A model generated the notes under the pieces. It made no database searches and was not told the origin of the DNA. It was given only the letters and a program-made list of their open reading frames with translations. Positions 33,392-45,821 of a DNA stretch of 64,000 nucleotides are shown piece by piece. The translations under genes were made by a program, and so were the position numbers. The stretch comes from Pleurotus ostreatus/Saccharomyces cerevisiae fusant. Taxonomy: Eukaryota > Opisthokonta. The first letter of the stretch is position 1. Every line of letters starts with the position of its first letter. The DNA lies in the NCBI GenBank assembly GCA_024196135.1, contig JAMQCK010000048.1:62001-126000 (forward strand), given 5' to 3'.

Positions 33392-35234
33392 GTGGACGAG
33401 GCATACGTGCTCAGTACTGACCGAGGAATGCCAGCTGGGTAGATGAGGGACAGATGGCGAAGACGATGTTTGCTTTGAAGAACGAAGAGGACGACCATTA
33501 GACATAGATGTGTTTTGATAGGCATTGAACTATCTCCTGTACTTGTATCGCCTACCGTAACTTACTCATGCTCTATTAATTAATGCGACGCTGCCTTTGT
33601 TCTGAATCGACCTCGTAACGATTTTGCGGCAAAAAGAAACATAGCTTCTTCCGGCTCAACATCGAGTCCGAACCGGAGGAAGGCAGTCTACGATTCCCCG
33701 GCTGTCCAGCGCAAGCGCATGGATCCCAGGGCAGAACCGTGTATTGCAATCTCGAAGATCAACATCGTGTCATGTGAATTGCACATGGCCATCCAGACTT
33801 CAACATCTGAAGGCCAATGAGCAAGGCGAGAGGCCGGCGACAACGAACGGGATCCCTACTGTCGGTGTGCCTGTTAGAAGTTCTTCGGTCAAAAGAAGAG
33901 GAGGCAGGAAGCCAGATAGGACGCTGTCTGCTTGCCGCGGCATGAGGACAAAACAGTCGCTGGGAAGGACAACTGCGAGCGTATCGGTCGAAGTGGCTGA
34001 TACGGCGTCTTGAAGCGGTTGAGGTACCGAGGGAGCAGCTTCGGACTCAATGATTTTCGGCAAAGAGCGACATCGTATTGGCCAAGGATGGGCGGTATTA
34101 AGTACCAGATATGACGACGGTAATATCGCCGGCCTCGATGACGAGGGAAAAGAGGCTACAAGCAATCAAATAGAGGCTGCAAGTATGACGATGCTTGGGA
34201 ACATCCCCCGAGACCGTCCTGAAGAACACGTAAAACGTTCACCGGCAAGCAATTCCAGCGCATGCCGGGGAGACAGAAAGGCGGGGAAAGCGCGTGCGGA
34301 GGGAGCGTCGAAGGCCTTCGCGCGTCGAAATAGACTGCAATTCGTTGGTGCGCAGACTTGCGCAGAGAGGCTTCCGAGGGAGACGGCGGGCGGGATTGAT
34401 GGTCGTCTGATGTGCCGACGCTCTGGGCCGTTCATGTGCGTTGGAGGAAGGAGGACGAGGACGTCAGATCGATGAGGACGGATGAGCGCAGGCCGAGGTT
34501 CTGGCTGTTCGTGCAGGGTTTGTAAGGGGGACGTGAGAGGCCGCGCAAGAGAATGAGGAGTGTGATCGTTGAGAGGAGCGGCTGGGAGACGTATGTAGCC
34601 GGGGGGAGGTCAGTGGTCGGGATGGAAGCGCTCGCCAAGCTTGGTTGCCTGACGGGATCAGGCCGGAGCGGACTCTGGCAGCTCGCGCCGTTGTGCCGCA
34701 GCGGGCTAGGATGATGCGCGCATGACGCGCGGGACGCTAGGTGTTAGTTCGGCGCCAGCGACGCGGCGGTAGAGGGGCCGGCGACCGCGCAGTCGCGGGC
34801 AACGGCAGCGGCGCCCTGCTCGTCGTCCGCAACCACGACGACCTCGAACCTCGCGCTGGTGAACCCTCTATGCGGGGCGGAGCGCGGCGGCGAGAACAAG
34901 GGTCCATGCCTGACGTCACAAGTGGCGTGAGAAGAAACGGCATGGAGATTGTGGAGATCACTTTGACACGCCCGCGAAGCCGCGGCCTTATTTTTCTTCT
35001 GGCTCCTGCGCCGGCGATACCTCTTGATCACCTACCGCACGCCGCTGCGCACGACGGCGAGCATACATACACGACACACACGACGGCGACCGCAAAGTAG
35101 CTCTTTCACGCCGAGCCCGCGGAGGGCCGCACCCACATACGACGCGCCAGACGGCGAGCAGTAAAACAGCGCGCGCCTTGTTGCAGTACACGTTGGTACG
35201 TCCCCTCCCCTTTTCAGCGCGCGCGTCGAGCTGA
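33392..35234. other. Gene-poor interval between HMG-box and RRM genes
   Basis: 1.84 kb without a supported gene. Opposed open frames at 34050-34475 and 34166-34435 overlap and have no recognisable domain; they look like GC-driven shadows. The right end must contain the promoter of the RRM gene. Confidence 0.5.
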
Positions 35235-38200
35235 ATGTCGGCGAGTAGCACACACGCGAATTCTATCATGGCGACTTCGCCGCCGCTCGTTGCTCCCCAG
35301 CCCATGCTTCCCGCGGACGCATCCGCCAATGTCATTGATCATGGCAAGAACACCGACGACCACCATGGCGGCCGGTCCGCGCAGTCCAGCGTCGCCCCGC
35401 CTTCGGCTCCCTCCATGCCCATCGCGATGACGGAGCCCCTCCCGCAACCAGCGTCGCCCCCTGGCGAGCTCCCCACGGAGAACAAGCTCCAGCCATCCTT
35501 CCTACACGCCTCCTCGTCCCCCGCTGTTCCCAAGCTGAACGCCTATGAGGGGGTACCGGGCATAGTCACCTCGCACGGTGCGTCGCGGAGCTGTCGCACG
35601 CTGATCACTTGAACTGACTGCGATCAAAGAGGAGGACGACGCGCGCCGCGCCTCGGCTGATGCGCAGGCAGGTGGCGGTCCAGCTGGCGGCCCGCTCTCC
35701 AACGCGACTATCGAGGCGGTGATTCAGGCGGCTACGCAGAGCCCCAGTCCACACCCGGGTTTGAGGTGAGCCTTCGATTTACTCGATGTTAGCGCGCGGC
35801 AGCCATCCCTCTGCGATCGACACGTTGGGCTCCTTTTGCGACGCGTCTGGGCTTTCGGAGAGTCTTCCTGCGGTGTGCTACGTGACTCTCGCCTATGTCC
35901 CTGTGCTCTGCGTCGTCTCCTGCGCCGTTGCGCATGTCGTAGAGCCCAGACCGCCGCATCTCCCGCCATTCATCCGTCCATAGATCGCACACCCATCCAC
36001 ACATCTCATGACTCTCGCCCACCACCTCGGCACCTCTACGGGATCCTAGCTACCTCCCTTCTGCGCGCCCGCTAGCCAGTACAACACAGACTAACCCACC
36101 TCTTCCATAGCTCCTACACCCCTCAACCACGCAACGCCTTCTCGCCCCTCCCAGGCCAATCCTTCTCCCCAAACCCCTCCGCAGCACCCTTCTCCCCCAA
36201 CCCACCTGGCGGCGGTCAGTATCAACCCTCGCCGCTCTCCCAAGGCTCCTGGAGCTCTAACGCCGATCCCGTCGATATAGGCTACTCCCCCGCGCCCTCG
36301 CGCGGGCCTAACTTCCCCGATGGCATGCGTGCATCGGGTTTTGGGGGCGGTGGTGGTGCGAATGGATTTGGCAATGGCGCGGCGCAGGGGTTTGGTGGTG
36401 GCTCGCAGTCGGGCTTTGGTGCCAATTCGTCGACGTTTACGGATGGGATGCGCGCGCCGAGGGATACGAGGACGCAGTTGTTTGTGGGGAATGTGAGTGC
36501 TTGGTTTTGTTTGTGCGGTTTGATAGGCAGCTGACGGATGTTTGTTCGTCTTTGTTTTGCTCTGATCGCCGACGTCAACTTTGGTTCTTCCTTGTTGACC
36601 TGTCAATCACCTTCCTATCGCTTACCTAACCTTATCCAACTCCCTGTCAACTTCTACCGACGCTACCATCCTTTTCTGGCATTCACCGTTTCTTGTCTAC
36701 CGCTATGACCTCCGTCTGACAACAACTCTGCCTTGACTAAACCGCCAGTTGCCCTACCGCGTCCGATGGCAAGATCTCAAGGACCTATTCCGCAAGGCGG
36801 GCACGGTGCTCCGCGCGGACGTGAGCTTGGGGCCCGATGGTCGCAGCCGCGGCTACGGTACGGCGCTGCTGGCGACAGCAGAAGACGCAGGCAGAGCAAT
36901 CGACATGTTCAATGGGTGAGTGTCAGGAAACGTGATTCCCCATACATACCCGGACGGCGACAGGAGGACGTACCACCATGCTTAGGACATAAGGCTGAAG
37001 TTATGTCTTGCAGATACTCCTGGCAGACGCGCGTGCTCGAGGTTCGATTAGACCGGATGGGCGGCGTCGACGGTGCCACGAACGGGTACGCCGGGCAGGC
37101 AACGATGGGCGGGTATGGCGCCCCGGCTGGGATGGGCGCGCCCGCGATGGGAGGACTTGGCGCGCCTGGAGGCGGACTCGGCGCAGCAGGAGCTAGTTTG
37201 GGAGCAGGAGCGCTGGGAGGGTTGGGCGCGGGAGGATTAGGTGCTGGCGGATTGGCCGGCGGACTTGGTGGTGGAAGTTTGTATGGCGCGTTGCACCCGG
37301 GATTGGGTGATGTGAGGCCGGGGAGCAGTGAGGGCGGCACGGGGCCGGGGAGGAGCTTGTTCGTGGGGAATGTGAGTGCTGAGTCCTGCCTCTTCGCAGG
37401 GCCAGTCGACTGACCCTTCCTCTTCAGCTTCCTTTCCATGTCCAATGGCAAGACCTGAAGGACTTATTCCGCTCATCTGGTGGTACTATCCTGCGCGCCG
37501 ACGTCGCGCTTGGTGCCGACGGACGCTCGCGCGGCTTCGGGACGGTCACATTCGCATCGGAGGCAGACGCGGAGCGGGCAAGGGCGCTGTTCGACGGGTG
37601 AGCGTTTCTTCATGTACATGGACTTCATGCTGATGATGATCCCAGCTACGAGTTCAATGGCCGCCAGCTCAAGGTGCACTACGACAAGTTTTCCGCCAGT
37701 GCGGGCATGCTTGCGATTCCGGGCGCGCAGGGGACGTATGGCGAGACGCTTGGGCGGGGACGCGGAATTGGCTTGGGAGATGGACGTACGGGCGGCTTTG
37801 GCGATGGGTATGGCGGTCTAGGTGGCCTGGGTGGTGCTGGGTTGGGCGGCGGGCTCGGTGGGGGTATTGGTCCTAGCCGGCTTGGTGGATCGCCGTTGGC
37901 TGCGTCGAGTCTTGGTGATCTGACCTACGACTCGTTGAACGGCTTGCTCGAGGAGGAGAACGCGTTCCGCTACGGCATCAGCGGGAGCGGCACATCGTCT
38001 GCGAGCGTGTCGCGCCCGACGTCTAGTGGAGTCGGCGTTGGTGGCCTGGGCGCGTCGCGGTTAGCATCCCTTGGACATGCTGCTTCGCTCGGTGCTTCGC
38101 CGGCGTCATCACTTGGCCCGTCGCCTGCGCTGGGTTCAGTACCGACGCTCGGTAGTGGGACGCTCAGCCATTCGACGTCGCCACGGCTTGCGTCGGGCGC

Positions 38201-40423
38201 TTTCGACGGTCGCACATCATTGGAAGCCTTACGACCCGGCAGCTACGACAGCGCGCTTCGACCAGGCGCGCTCGGCGGCGTCGGATTATCATCACGGCTG
38301 GGCAGCTTGGATAGCGCACCCTTCAGCTCCGACTTGCTTGACCGCGCGAACTCGTACGACGGCTTCCCGACCTCTGTATCGCCGAACCGCTCGGTGTTCG
38401 AGAGCGCGCTGGGGCAGACTGCGTCACCATTGCAGGCGACGTCGCCGCGATTATCCTCGCAGGCCGCGTCACCGAGGTTGTCTTCACCACGACCATCGTC
38501 GAGCACGATGCCCGGCTCGCAGGCCGCATCTCCTCAACCAGCCTCCGCCGCGCGCCTCCCTGTATCTCAGCCTGTTACTCGCCTACCCAGCTTCGCCGAC
38601 GCCGTCGCAGGCAAAGCCGAAGCCAACACCGGCCTCAAGCGCAGCACGTCGGACGCGCACCGCCGCGGGGCGCCGCCGGCCGTCGTCGCGCGCAACCTCA
38701 GAGCGGAGGGCGCGGGCGAGCCGGCGGGGCGGTCGATGAGCTTCACGGACGTAGGGATGAAGAGCGGGATGATGGGCGCTGGGTTCGGCGGCGGGGCGGA
38801 TAGCGCGGTGGAGAGCGCGGCGTCGAGCCGGGCGGAGAGTCCGACGGGGGCGCATTCGTTGCCGGCGCCGGTGTTCCCGACGTTGTCGAGGCAGCCGAAG
38901 GGCGCGTTGTCGATGGGTTCTGTGCCAAGGGCTGGGGTGAGTGTTTTTTTATTTGTTCGTCGGTGTGGGATTGGGTGCTGATTGTGTTATAGGAAGCAGC
39001 GGATGCGCCGTCGAGCGACTTCGTTGACCAGGTCCTGGCCGCTGGGTTGGCTGGGACGCGACTCAACTCTTCGTCGTCTCGCAAGAGGCCAGGGCCAGTG
39101 CCGGTGTTGTCTGGCGGTGGCTCGGGCGATAAGAAGAGCAGCGGGAGCGCGAGTCCTGCGGGCAGCTCTCGTGCATCCAGTCAAGGCGACGATGCGCGGA
39201 GCACGCCCCCGACGAGCCGCTCTACGTCAGAGGAGAACAAGCCTGGTATGTCGCAGCAGCAGCAGCAGCAACGCCAGCCGCGCGGCCCTCTACGCCGCGG
39301 ACCTCAACAGCAGCAGGGTCAGCAGGGCGTGCGCCGTCCGATGCAGCAGAACCCGCACCACCCAGGTCCTATCTCCCTTCCGCCGTTCTCGCCGATGTAC
39401 ACGCCCTACATGCCGATGGTGGGCATGTCGCCCATGCCTGCGATGACGCCGCATGGGATGCCTCCTATCACGCCCAGCATGCCGCCATTCACGTTCTTGC
39501 CGCCGATGGGCAGTCCGGCTGGTCATCCGATGCAGCAGTACCATCATGCCGCGAGCCAGTTGCTGACACCGCCGGTGTCGCCTGGAATCCACGACGGAAG
39601 CCCGCGGACGCCGCAGCAGCACCCCGCGCACCAGCAGGCTCAGCAGCAAGCTCAACAGCAACAGGCAGCTCAACAACAAGCCCAGCAGCAGGCGCAACAG
39701 CAACAAGCGCAGGTCCAGCAGCAGCAGCAAGCTCAGCAGCAACAGGCCCAGCACCCACAGCAATATCCATACCCTCTCCCGCCGCATCTCATACCCTTCT
39801 CGCCTGGACTCGCGCTCAGTCCGGGTGGGTATGGCGTCGGGATCAACCCTGCGGTTGGCGCGCCTGTCCATCTGCCGCCGCGCTCGCCTGGCGGCTTCGT
39901 CCCTCCTCACTCTCCTGGCGGCTTCTTCGCGCCTGTTCCTCCGTTCGCAGCGCCTCCACCTGGCAGCCCGGGCGCGTACCCATACCCAGTATCGCCGATG
40001 GGCTACGTCCCGAGCCCGGGAGGCTTCGTGCCCGCGAGCCCTGGGTACTGGATGCCGATGATGATGCCCGCCCAACAGCAGCAGCAGCAGCAGCCCCAGC
40101 AGCAGCCGGCGCCTCAGCAACAGCAACAGCACTCTCAGGAGCCGAAGGGGTACTTCGACGTCCTGCCGCAGCAGCAGACGTGGCCGAACTACCCTCGGCG
40201 GGATAGCAACGCTGGCGACCGGACGCCGGGCGCGAGCACCGGCGGGATCGGCCAGGGCGTGTACGACGAGATTATGAAGAGCGGGACGGGGCTCGGGCGA
40301 GAGGAGCAGCCCAGCGAGTCGCGCGAGAGCGAGCAGTTGAGGAACGGGAAGGAGATTGCGCACAGCCTGTCCTCGTCTCCGGTACGGAGCGCGGAGGCGG
40401 ATGGCAAGCCCGAGTCGCGTTGA
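35235..40423 (+). CDS. Two-RRM RNA-binding protein with Gly-rich linker and poly-Gln tail (Gbp2/hnRNP M-like)
   Basis: Eight exons (35235-35577, 35630-35765, 36111-36492, 36749-36915, 37014-37371, 37428-37597, 37646-38936, 38993-40423) give 1425 residues. RRM1 runs from [20 protein letters not shown] to RVLEVRLDRM (about residues 283-362). RRM2 runs from SLFVGNLPFHVQWQDLKDL to LKVHYDKF (about 457-540). The wording of both RRMs resembles the Gbp2/Hrb1 and hnRNP M group, which bind mRNA during export. Between them is a Gly/Ala/Leu-rich linker (GGLGAGGLGAGG). After RRM2 come a Gly-rich stretch, Ser/Pro/Leu repeats, and a tail of Pro/Met/Gly repeats with three poly-Gln tracts. Two introns are unusually long for the window (345 and 256 bp). 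ATG 35271 is an alternative start. Confidence 0.88.
39616..39764 (+). repeat. CAG/CAA repeat encoding the main poly-Gln tract
   Basis: The stretch encodes QQ-rich sequence broken by Ala, Val and His (QQAQQQAQQQQ style). Shorter runs occur at about 39253-39275 and 40074-40128. CAG and CAA codons are mixed, so the tract is a maintained amino-acid repeat rather than a pure microsatellite. A long antisense open frame over it is a by-product. Confidence 0.9.
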
Positions 40424-40904
40424 AGGACATTGCCTCAAAAAGGTGTGGAATACGGGACTGCGTCTGGTACGGATGGGTCGGTGTATGATTCCAAGAGTGT
40501 GGTCGGGGTGGTATTGTCGGTAGTGTAATGTTTGCGCTGTGCTCTGGAAGTTCGTTGTCGCATACAGTAGATAGTACATCGTTGGTAGGTCCGTACGTAT
40601 GGTTTGCACGCACATTTACATATTTACATCCAAGCTATCTATCTCATAGGCTCGCTATTTTATTCGTTCGGTGCATTGGCGATGTGTGTCACGTCTTTGA
40701 ACTGGATCTCGAAGGCAAGCCTTCAACGTACTGTCGTTGCGTGAGTCGAACCCGAGTCAAGCAGGTGGCCGTGCACGGAACCGCAGTTCGGATCATGCCG
40801 AGGACCGTACTTATAGCGCCGGTCAAGCCGTTGACTGCACCCTTGCTCTCTGCTCTCCCCGTCAACCGCGCCACGAATCAAATTTCCTCTTCCTCAATCC
40901 TGCG
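40424..40904. other. Intergenic, RRM gene to F-box locus
   Basis: 481 bp containing the 3' region of the RRM gene and the upstream region of the F-box pseudogene. A tRNA T-arm-like string on the minus strand near 40745-40757 was considered and dismissed because no cloverleaf can be built around it. Confidence 0.45.
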
Positions 40905-42507
40905 ATGGCTCTCCAATCTACCCTCACCTACGGGCGTTCACTACCCGCAGAAATTTGCCTCATAATCTGCGAAATACTCGATAAGCGCGCGCTCGCGTCG
41001 CTGACCGCCGTGTGCAAGGCTTGGAAGCACCTGGCGAACGGACCCCTTTGGAGGACCCTGCCGTCTCTTACCCCCCTACTGAGACTGTTTCCGGAAGAAT
41101 CGCGTGCGAAAACAAGGTTTCTTTCAGACGGCGTGGTGCGTGCCATTTGTGGCCTGTCCAGGATGCCTGACTCATTCTGCGACCTGCAGAAATTTATCCG
41201 CACTCTGACCGTACAAGACTGGGATCTGGTCCTGACAAGATCTAGCCTAGTCAAGGCGATTGATGCTGACATGGTCCCCGAAATTCGGTTTTCCAAAGTC
41301 CGTTATGATGCTACCGTTGTAGAGGCGCTCAGCGCTTGCCCGTTGCCCTCGTCTTTTCTTCCGGGCCTCAATTGGGTTATCCTGCCCTACGATGCCTTTT
41401 CATCAGCCGAAAACAAAGCGGAGGCTGCCTACTTGGCCTTACTATCGCCCCATATCCGCACTTTCGGCATCTCCGAGCACTACATGAGCGGCGCAAAGAC
41501 CGAGCGGGATATTGTATCGCTAGAGAAGATCGTGCGAGCCTGTCCCAATGTGTCTTATTTCTTCGTCAACGCGCTTATTCCTGAGAAGACGCTATATCTT
41601 GCTCTCGAGTCATGGACCTGCCTACTCCGACTGCGGACGCATCCTCAAGGCTCTTTCTAACCTTCCCGCTCTGCGTTCAGTGCAACTTTACCTTGACGAC
41701 GTCCATCAGGCCGTGGAAATGCCCTCCCCTTCCCATGAGTCGCCACGACTAGAGGCGCTCACCCTGACAGCCGCCACAAGCTCCTTGTGTTGTGCGATCA
41801 TGCAATATTTCGGCATCTGCCATCTGAAGTCACTGAGACTCTGGTGCATGGCCGTCGAGCACCTAGGGCCCGAATATACAGATAAAAGCTTGTTTGAAGA
41901 GATCCAGCAGGTCATGCAGTATATCGGCAGCAACGGCTCAGCTAGCCTAACCCACGTCGAGGTCGAGCTCGACAATCAGGAGACTGAGCTAGCCTTTGCA
42001 TTCCTGTCTCCTCTGGTGCCACTTTCCGGGCTGGAGCATTTGACGCTCGCCGGGGGTGCCTCGAATATCAATGACGCCAACTGCGACAACTTCGCGCGCT
42101 GGTGGCCTAGATTGAAGGCATTCCACCTCAAGGCCTCCCGAAGACTCGATGAGTGTGTTGGGTGCACGCTGAACGCCCTTCTCCCCTTCGCGGAGCATTG
42201 TCCTGATTTGCAATCACTGACACTGCCCATCAATGCCACCGCGAGCCCTCCTCTTACCCATCAGCCTTTGGAGAACGTCAGTCTTGTCTGCATCGACGTT
42301 CTACAAGGTGCGAAGATCAAGGATCACCGCCAGGTAGCGCTCTTTCTGTATGATCTGTTCCCGAACCTGGAAGAGGTCAGGCAATCGAAGGAAGAGTCGG
42401 ATGAGGAGGAGGATCCCGTGACAAGTCAGGAGATAAACTGGTACGCCGTCCAGGAGGCAATCAATATAATGAGGGAGAAGGATGAAGGGAATCCCAACCT
42501 CGTATAA
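40905..42507 (+). pseudogene. F-box protein gene with internal frameshift
   Basis: The frame from ATG 40905 gives an F-box-like start (GRSLPAEICLIICEILDKRALASLTAVCKAWKHLA), then family sequence to VNALIPEKTLYLALESWTCL. Here it shifts: the next family sequence (DCGRILKALSNLPALRSVQL) continues in another frame and runs on to the natural end at 42507. Comparison with the intact paralogue at 42833-44442 shows about 36 bp between TGC and the GAC/GAT codon there but only 7 bp here, a net loss of about 29 bp at 41620-41628. No GT-AG pair restores the frame. In the unbroken form such proteins recruit substrates to SCF ubiquitin ligases. Both halves are otherwise well preserved, so the break is recent, or it is an assembly error. 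Confidence 0.7.
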
Positions 42508-42832
42508 TACTAAACTTGTCCTGTGAATGAGGCACCCGCTGTTCCGAGATGTATTTATCTGCATAAGTCCCTTGATGGGTTGTATATTATTCTGGCTCTA
42601 CGAAATTCGTATATACCCTCAAAATATCCCCTTGTTAATGTGTGTCAGTATGAGAGCAGCGCGCGTCCTCCGCCCGACAATAGTCGAACGAGGATCACGT
42701 GAATTAAACGTGTGCCTCGGAACCGAGGCTCGGACAAGTGCGGGAACGCGGACATGACGGCATGACTTGATTCTGACAGTCACAATCGCTGATTTCTTCT
42801 GTAGCGTCGTAAGCACCACCGTCCACTCTACG

Positions 42833-44442
42833 ATGGTCGCCGCTTCCACCCTCTATAACGGCCGCGCACTGCCCGATGAGATTCGGCTTGCCATTGGCAA
42901 CAATGCCGACCGACAGACGCTCTGCTCGCTGTCACTCGTGTCCAAGGCGTGGATGGCCGTAACGAATGAACTCGTCTGGAGAAGTCTTCCCTCCCTTTTA
43001 CCATTGCTGGGACTTTTCCCCGATGATTCGCGAGAGATCCACTCTGGGTCGGTAGCCACCGTTGTGCGTGTCATCTGCAGGCAGTAGGGCTTTGACTGAT
43101 CCGAATACTCGTGTAGGCGTTCCACCGCACCCTCACCATGCAAGACTGGGAACCGGTCCTGGCGCGCTCTCGTATGGTCAGAGCGATTGACATGGCCTTG
43201 TTCTCCGACACTTGGAAGCCTGAGGTCTATTACGATCAAAGCACACTCGAAGCGCTGATCGCGTGCCCCACGCCCTCGTTGTTTCTCCCTCATCTCGAAC
43301 ATCTCGTCCTTCCTTTCGACGCCTTTGCACCTTCCAACGACCTAGCAGAAGCCGCCTATATGACCTTGCTATCGTCCCACCTCATCACCTTTGGCGTTTA
43401 CCGGCCCCGGATTTTACGCTCGCGAGACACCGAGCACAGCGAGCAGAGCGAATGGAAAACTCATTTGCTGGAAGGCATAGCGCGAGCCTGCCCGAAGGTT
43501 TCCAACCTTGTCTTGAAGGCGGACACGCCCTCATCATCGCTGTGCACTGCGCTTAGACACTGGACGTGCTTGAGAGCAGTCCGGGTGACATTCGCAGGGC
43601 GGGTCGATCTGGACCGCATTCTAGGGGTCCTTCGCGGGCTCCCTTCCCTGCATTCTGTGGAAATCGACTTCGGAACAGGATCCACGGAACTCACGAGTCC
43701 ACCCACACACGGCGCGTGTCCACCACTGGAGGAGCTCACCATGGTGAACGTGGATATCCCGTTGGCTCTTGCGATCATGCGAGGGCTTGGTATACGCCAC
43801 TTGAATGTGCTGCGACTTCTGCGCGTCGAAGAGTATTATGATCAGCGCGACACCGAGATGCTGGAGATAATGCAATACATTGGCAGCCAAGGGTCCTCCA
43901 CCTTGTCTCATGTCGAATTTCGGCTCGCCGACGGGTATCGCGAATTATCCCCCGAGTGTTTATCCCCTTTGTCGTCGTTCCGAGATATGCGATACCTGGC
44001 TATATCTGGATACGACTCGCTCCTCACGGAGGCGGACTACAGCGACTGTGCACGATGGTGGCCCGAATTGCGCACCTTCGAACTCGACGTGGCTCGGGAT
44101 GACGGGTGTATCCGGTGCTCCCTGGAAGTACTCCTTGTCTTTGCAGAGCATTGCCCTCATTTGAAATCTTTGACGGTTCCTCTGGACGCCATCAAAAGCC
44201 CCCCTGCCATCCCACAGTCGCTACGGCATCTCAGTCTCCTCTCCCTCGACGTCCTCGAGGGTGCAGAGATCAACGATCTGCGCCAAGTTGCGATCTTCCT
44301 ACACAACCTATTTCCAAACTTGGAGACCGTTGCAACTTCGTTCAGGGAGGAGCCAAATGAATACTACGACTATGGCATGTGCTGGTTTGCTGTTAGCGAG
44401 ATAGTCAACGTACTGAGGATGGTGAAGGAGCGGGGGGTGTAG
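42833..44442 (+). CDS. F-box protein with leucine-rich C-terminal part
   Basis: Two exons (42833-43051, 43117-44442) give 514 residues. The N-terminus (GRALPDEIRLAIGNNADRQTLCSLSLVSKAWM) is a degenerate F-box: the LP..I and the S.VSKAW core are present, but the central part is weakened (IGNNADRQ). The rest has irregular leucine-rich repeats (LEHLVLPFDAFAP, LRAVRVTF, LPSLHSVEIDF, LEELTMVNVDIPLALAIM, LKSLTVPLDAI). It is the intact tandem paralogue of the broken gene upstream; the two are about 325 bp apart. The intron has no counterpart in the pseudogene. Expected role: substrate adaptor of an SCF E3 ligase; substrates unknown. Confidence 0.85.
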
Positions 44443-44584
44443 TTATCTCGGCGAGAGCGTACCGTAGAGAAGATGATGCATGTGCTTTCTGCGTCGGAAT
44501 CTGTCACCAATCACATTTATAGTCACTACGAGCGCGAGTACTTCAAAAGACTTGCGCCTGCGCCACTTCCAATACAAAGGGGTC

Positions 44585-45418
44585 TTATAGCATGACGAAA
44601 CCACCCGTCGCTGAAATCGTCTGACCCGTCACCCAGCGCGAGCCCTCCCCAGCGAGCCACGCTGCAATAGTCGCCACATCCTCCGTCCGCCCCGCCCGGC
44701 GCTCAATCGTGTGCTGCTTCTCTGCCTCGACCATCTCCTTCGGTATGTCGTCGTACATATCAGTGAGGATTGCCCCCGGAGCGATCGCGTTGACAGTGTG
44801 CCCCGCCGGCGCGAGCTCCGCTGCACACATCCTCGTGAAGCTCTCCAGCGCGCCCTTGCTCGCACCATACAAGCTGTAACCAACATAGCCGCCCCTCGCG
44901 CTGGTGGACGAGATGTTGATGATGCGCCCGGGCGCGCGGAGGTGCGGGATGACGGCCTCCGTCATGAAGATGGCGCCGCGGATATTGAGGTCGAAGACGT
45001 TCGCGTAGTCTTCCGCGGTCGTGCCGACGATCGGGTGGACGAGCTGTATGGCGGCGTTGTTGACGAGGATATCGATGGTCTGCGTGGAGAAGGCTGCGAG
45101 GGTGGCTTTAAGGATGATCGCAGGTGATTCGAGCAGTCGCAGGTCGGCGCGGACGGTCGCGGCGGTGGCTCCGTTCTGAAGTTTCTCGATGCGCTTGACG
45201 AGCGCGTCAGCGCGAGGACCTCCGGACTCGGATGTATATGTGATCATGACCTGGAACGAGCCACGAGACTCAGCTCATTCGAGCTTGGGAGAAGAGGGAT
45301 GGCGACGTACTTTAGCGCCCTGCTTTGCTAGCTCGTACGCGATCTCCTCGCCGATGCCTCTCGACGAGCCGGTGACGATGGCGACCTTGCTGGCAAGGAA
45401 CCCATGCTCGGATGCCAT
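44585..45418 (-). CDS. Short-chain dehydrogenase/reductase (SDR copy 2)
   Basis: Two exons (45311-45418, 44585-45250) give 257 residues. TGSSRGIGEEIAYELAK is the cofactor loop, IINISSTSARGG carries the catalytic Ser, and LYGASKGALES the Tyr and Lys. The usual NNAG motif reads NNAA here, a small departure that probably still supports cofactor binding. It ends FVML, like copies 1 (FAMY), 3 (CEML) and 4 (VEML). The intron matches that of copy 1 exactly. It is the only intact member of the local three-copy run. Confidence 0.93.
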
Positions 45419-45821
45419 GGCGTGCGAGATGGGATACGTGGTGGTCAGGCGACAAGTGCGGCTACGTGGGGGAAGGCAGCATATATAACGAGATGAGGGT
45501 GTTAGCTCGGTCTCAAGGCATACGTACACTTGCTATCGCGATGAGTTCATAGCGCGTCATGTATGGCTCAAGATCTCAATAGAGGAGCCGATGCATAAAT
45601 CGTTCCAGCACGAGCGAACGCGCGAGGATCTCTGAACTCACAGACCGCGCGTGGCCGCCTTCATATCATTCAGGCGCTTCGACTGCGACGGCGTTACGGA
45701 TAAGCAAGCCCATGCGCAGGCTGCTTGTCAAATAAGTTTCTGTCTGTCTAAGTGTACAATGCTCTGTCTGGTATTGGCCGGTCAGCTAACGGAGTACATC
45801 AATTCAGACAACACGCTTACA
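45419..45821. other. Intergenic, SDR copy 2 to SDR pseudogene
   Basis: 403 bp with no recognisable gene; expected to hold the promoter of SDR copy 2 at its left end (minus strand) and the 3' side of the pseudogene at its right. Confidence 0.45.

Noticed and set aside
34050..34475. 141-codon plus-strand frame in the HMG-RRM interval
   Set aside because: An overlapping minus-strand frame of similar quality exists at 34166-34435; neither shows a domain, splice logic or upstream signals.
39290..40615. 441-codon open frame on the minus strand opposite the RRM gene tail
   Set aside because: It is the complement of the CAG/CAA and Pro-rich repeats, giving a Leu/Arg-rich string with no domain; the plus-strand frame joins conserved exons.
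40735..40760. Minus-strand string resembling a tRNA T arm (GGGTTCGACTC)
   Set aside because: The T stem does not pair on the 3' side and no acceptor, D or anticodon stems can be built around it.
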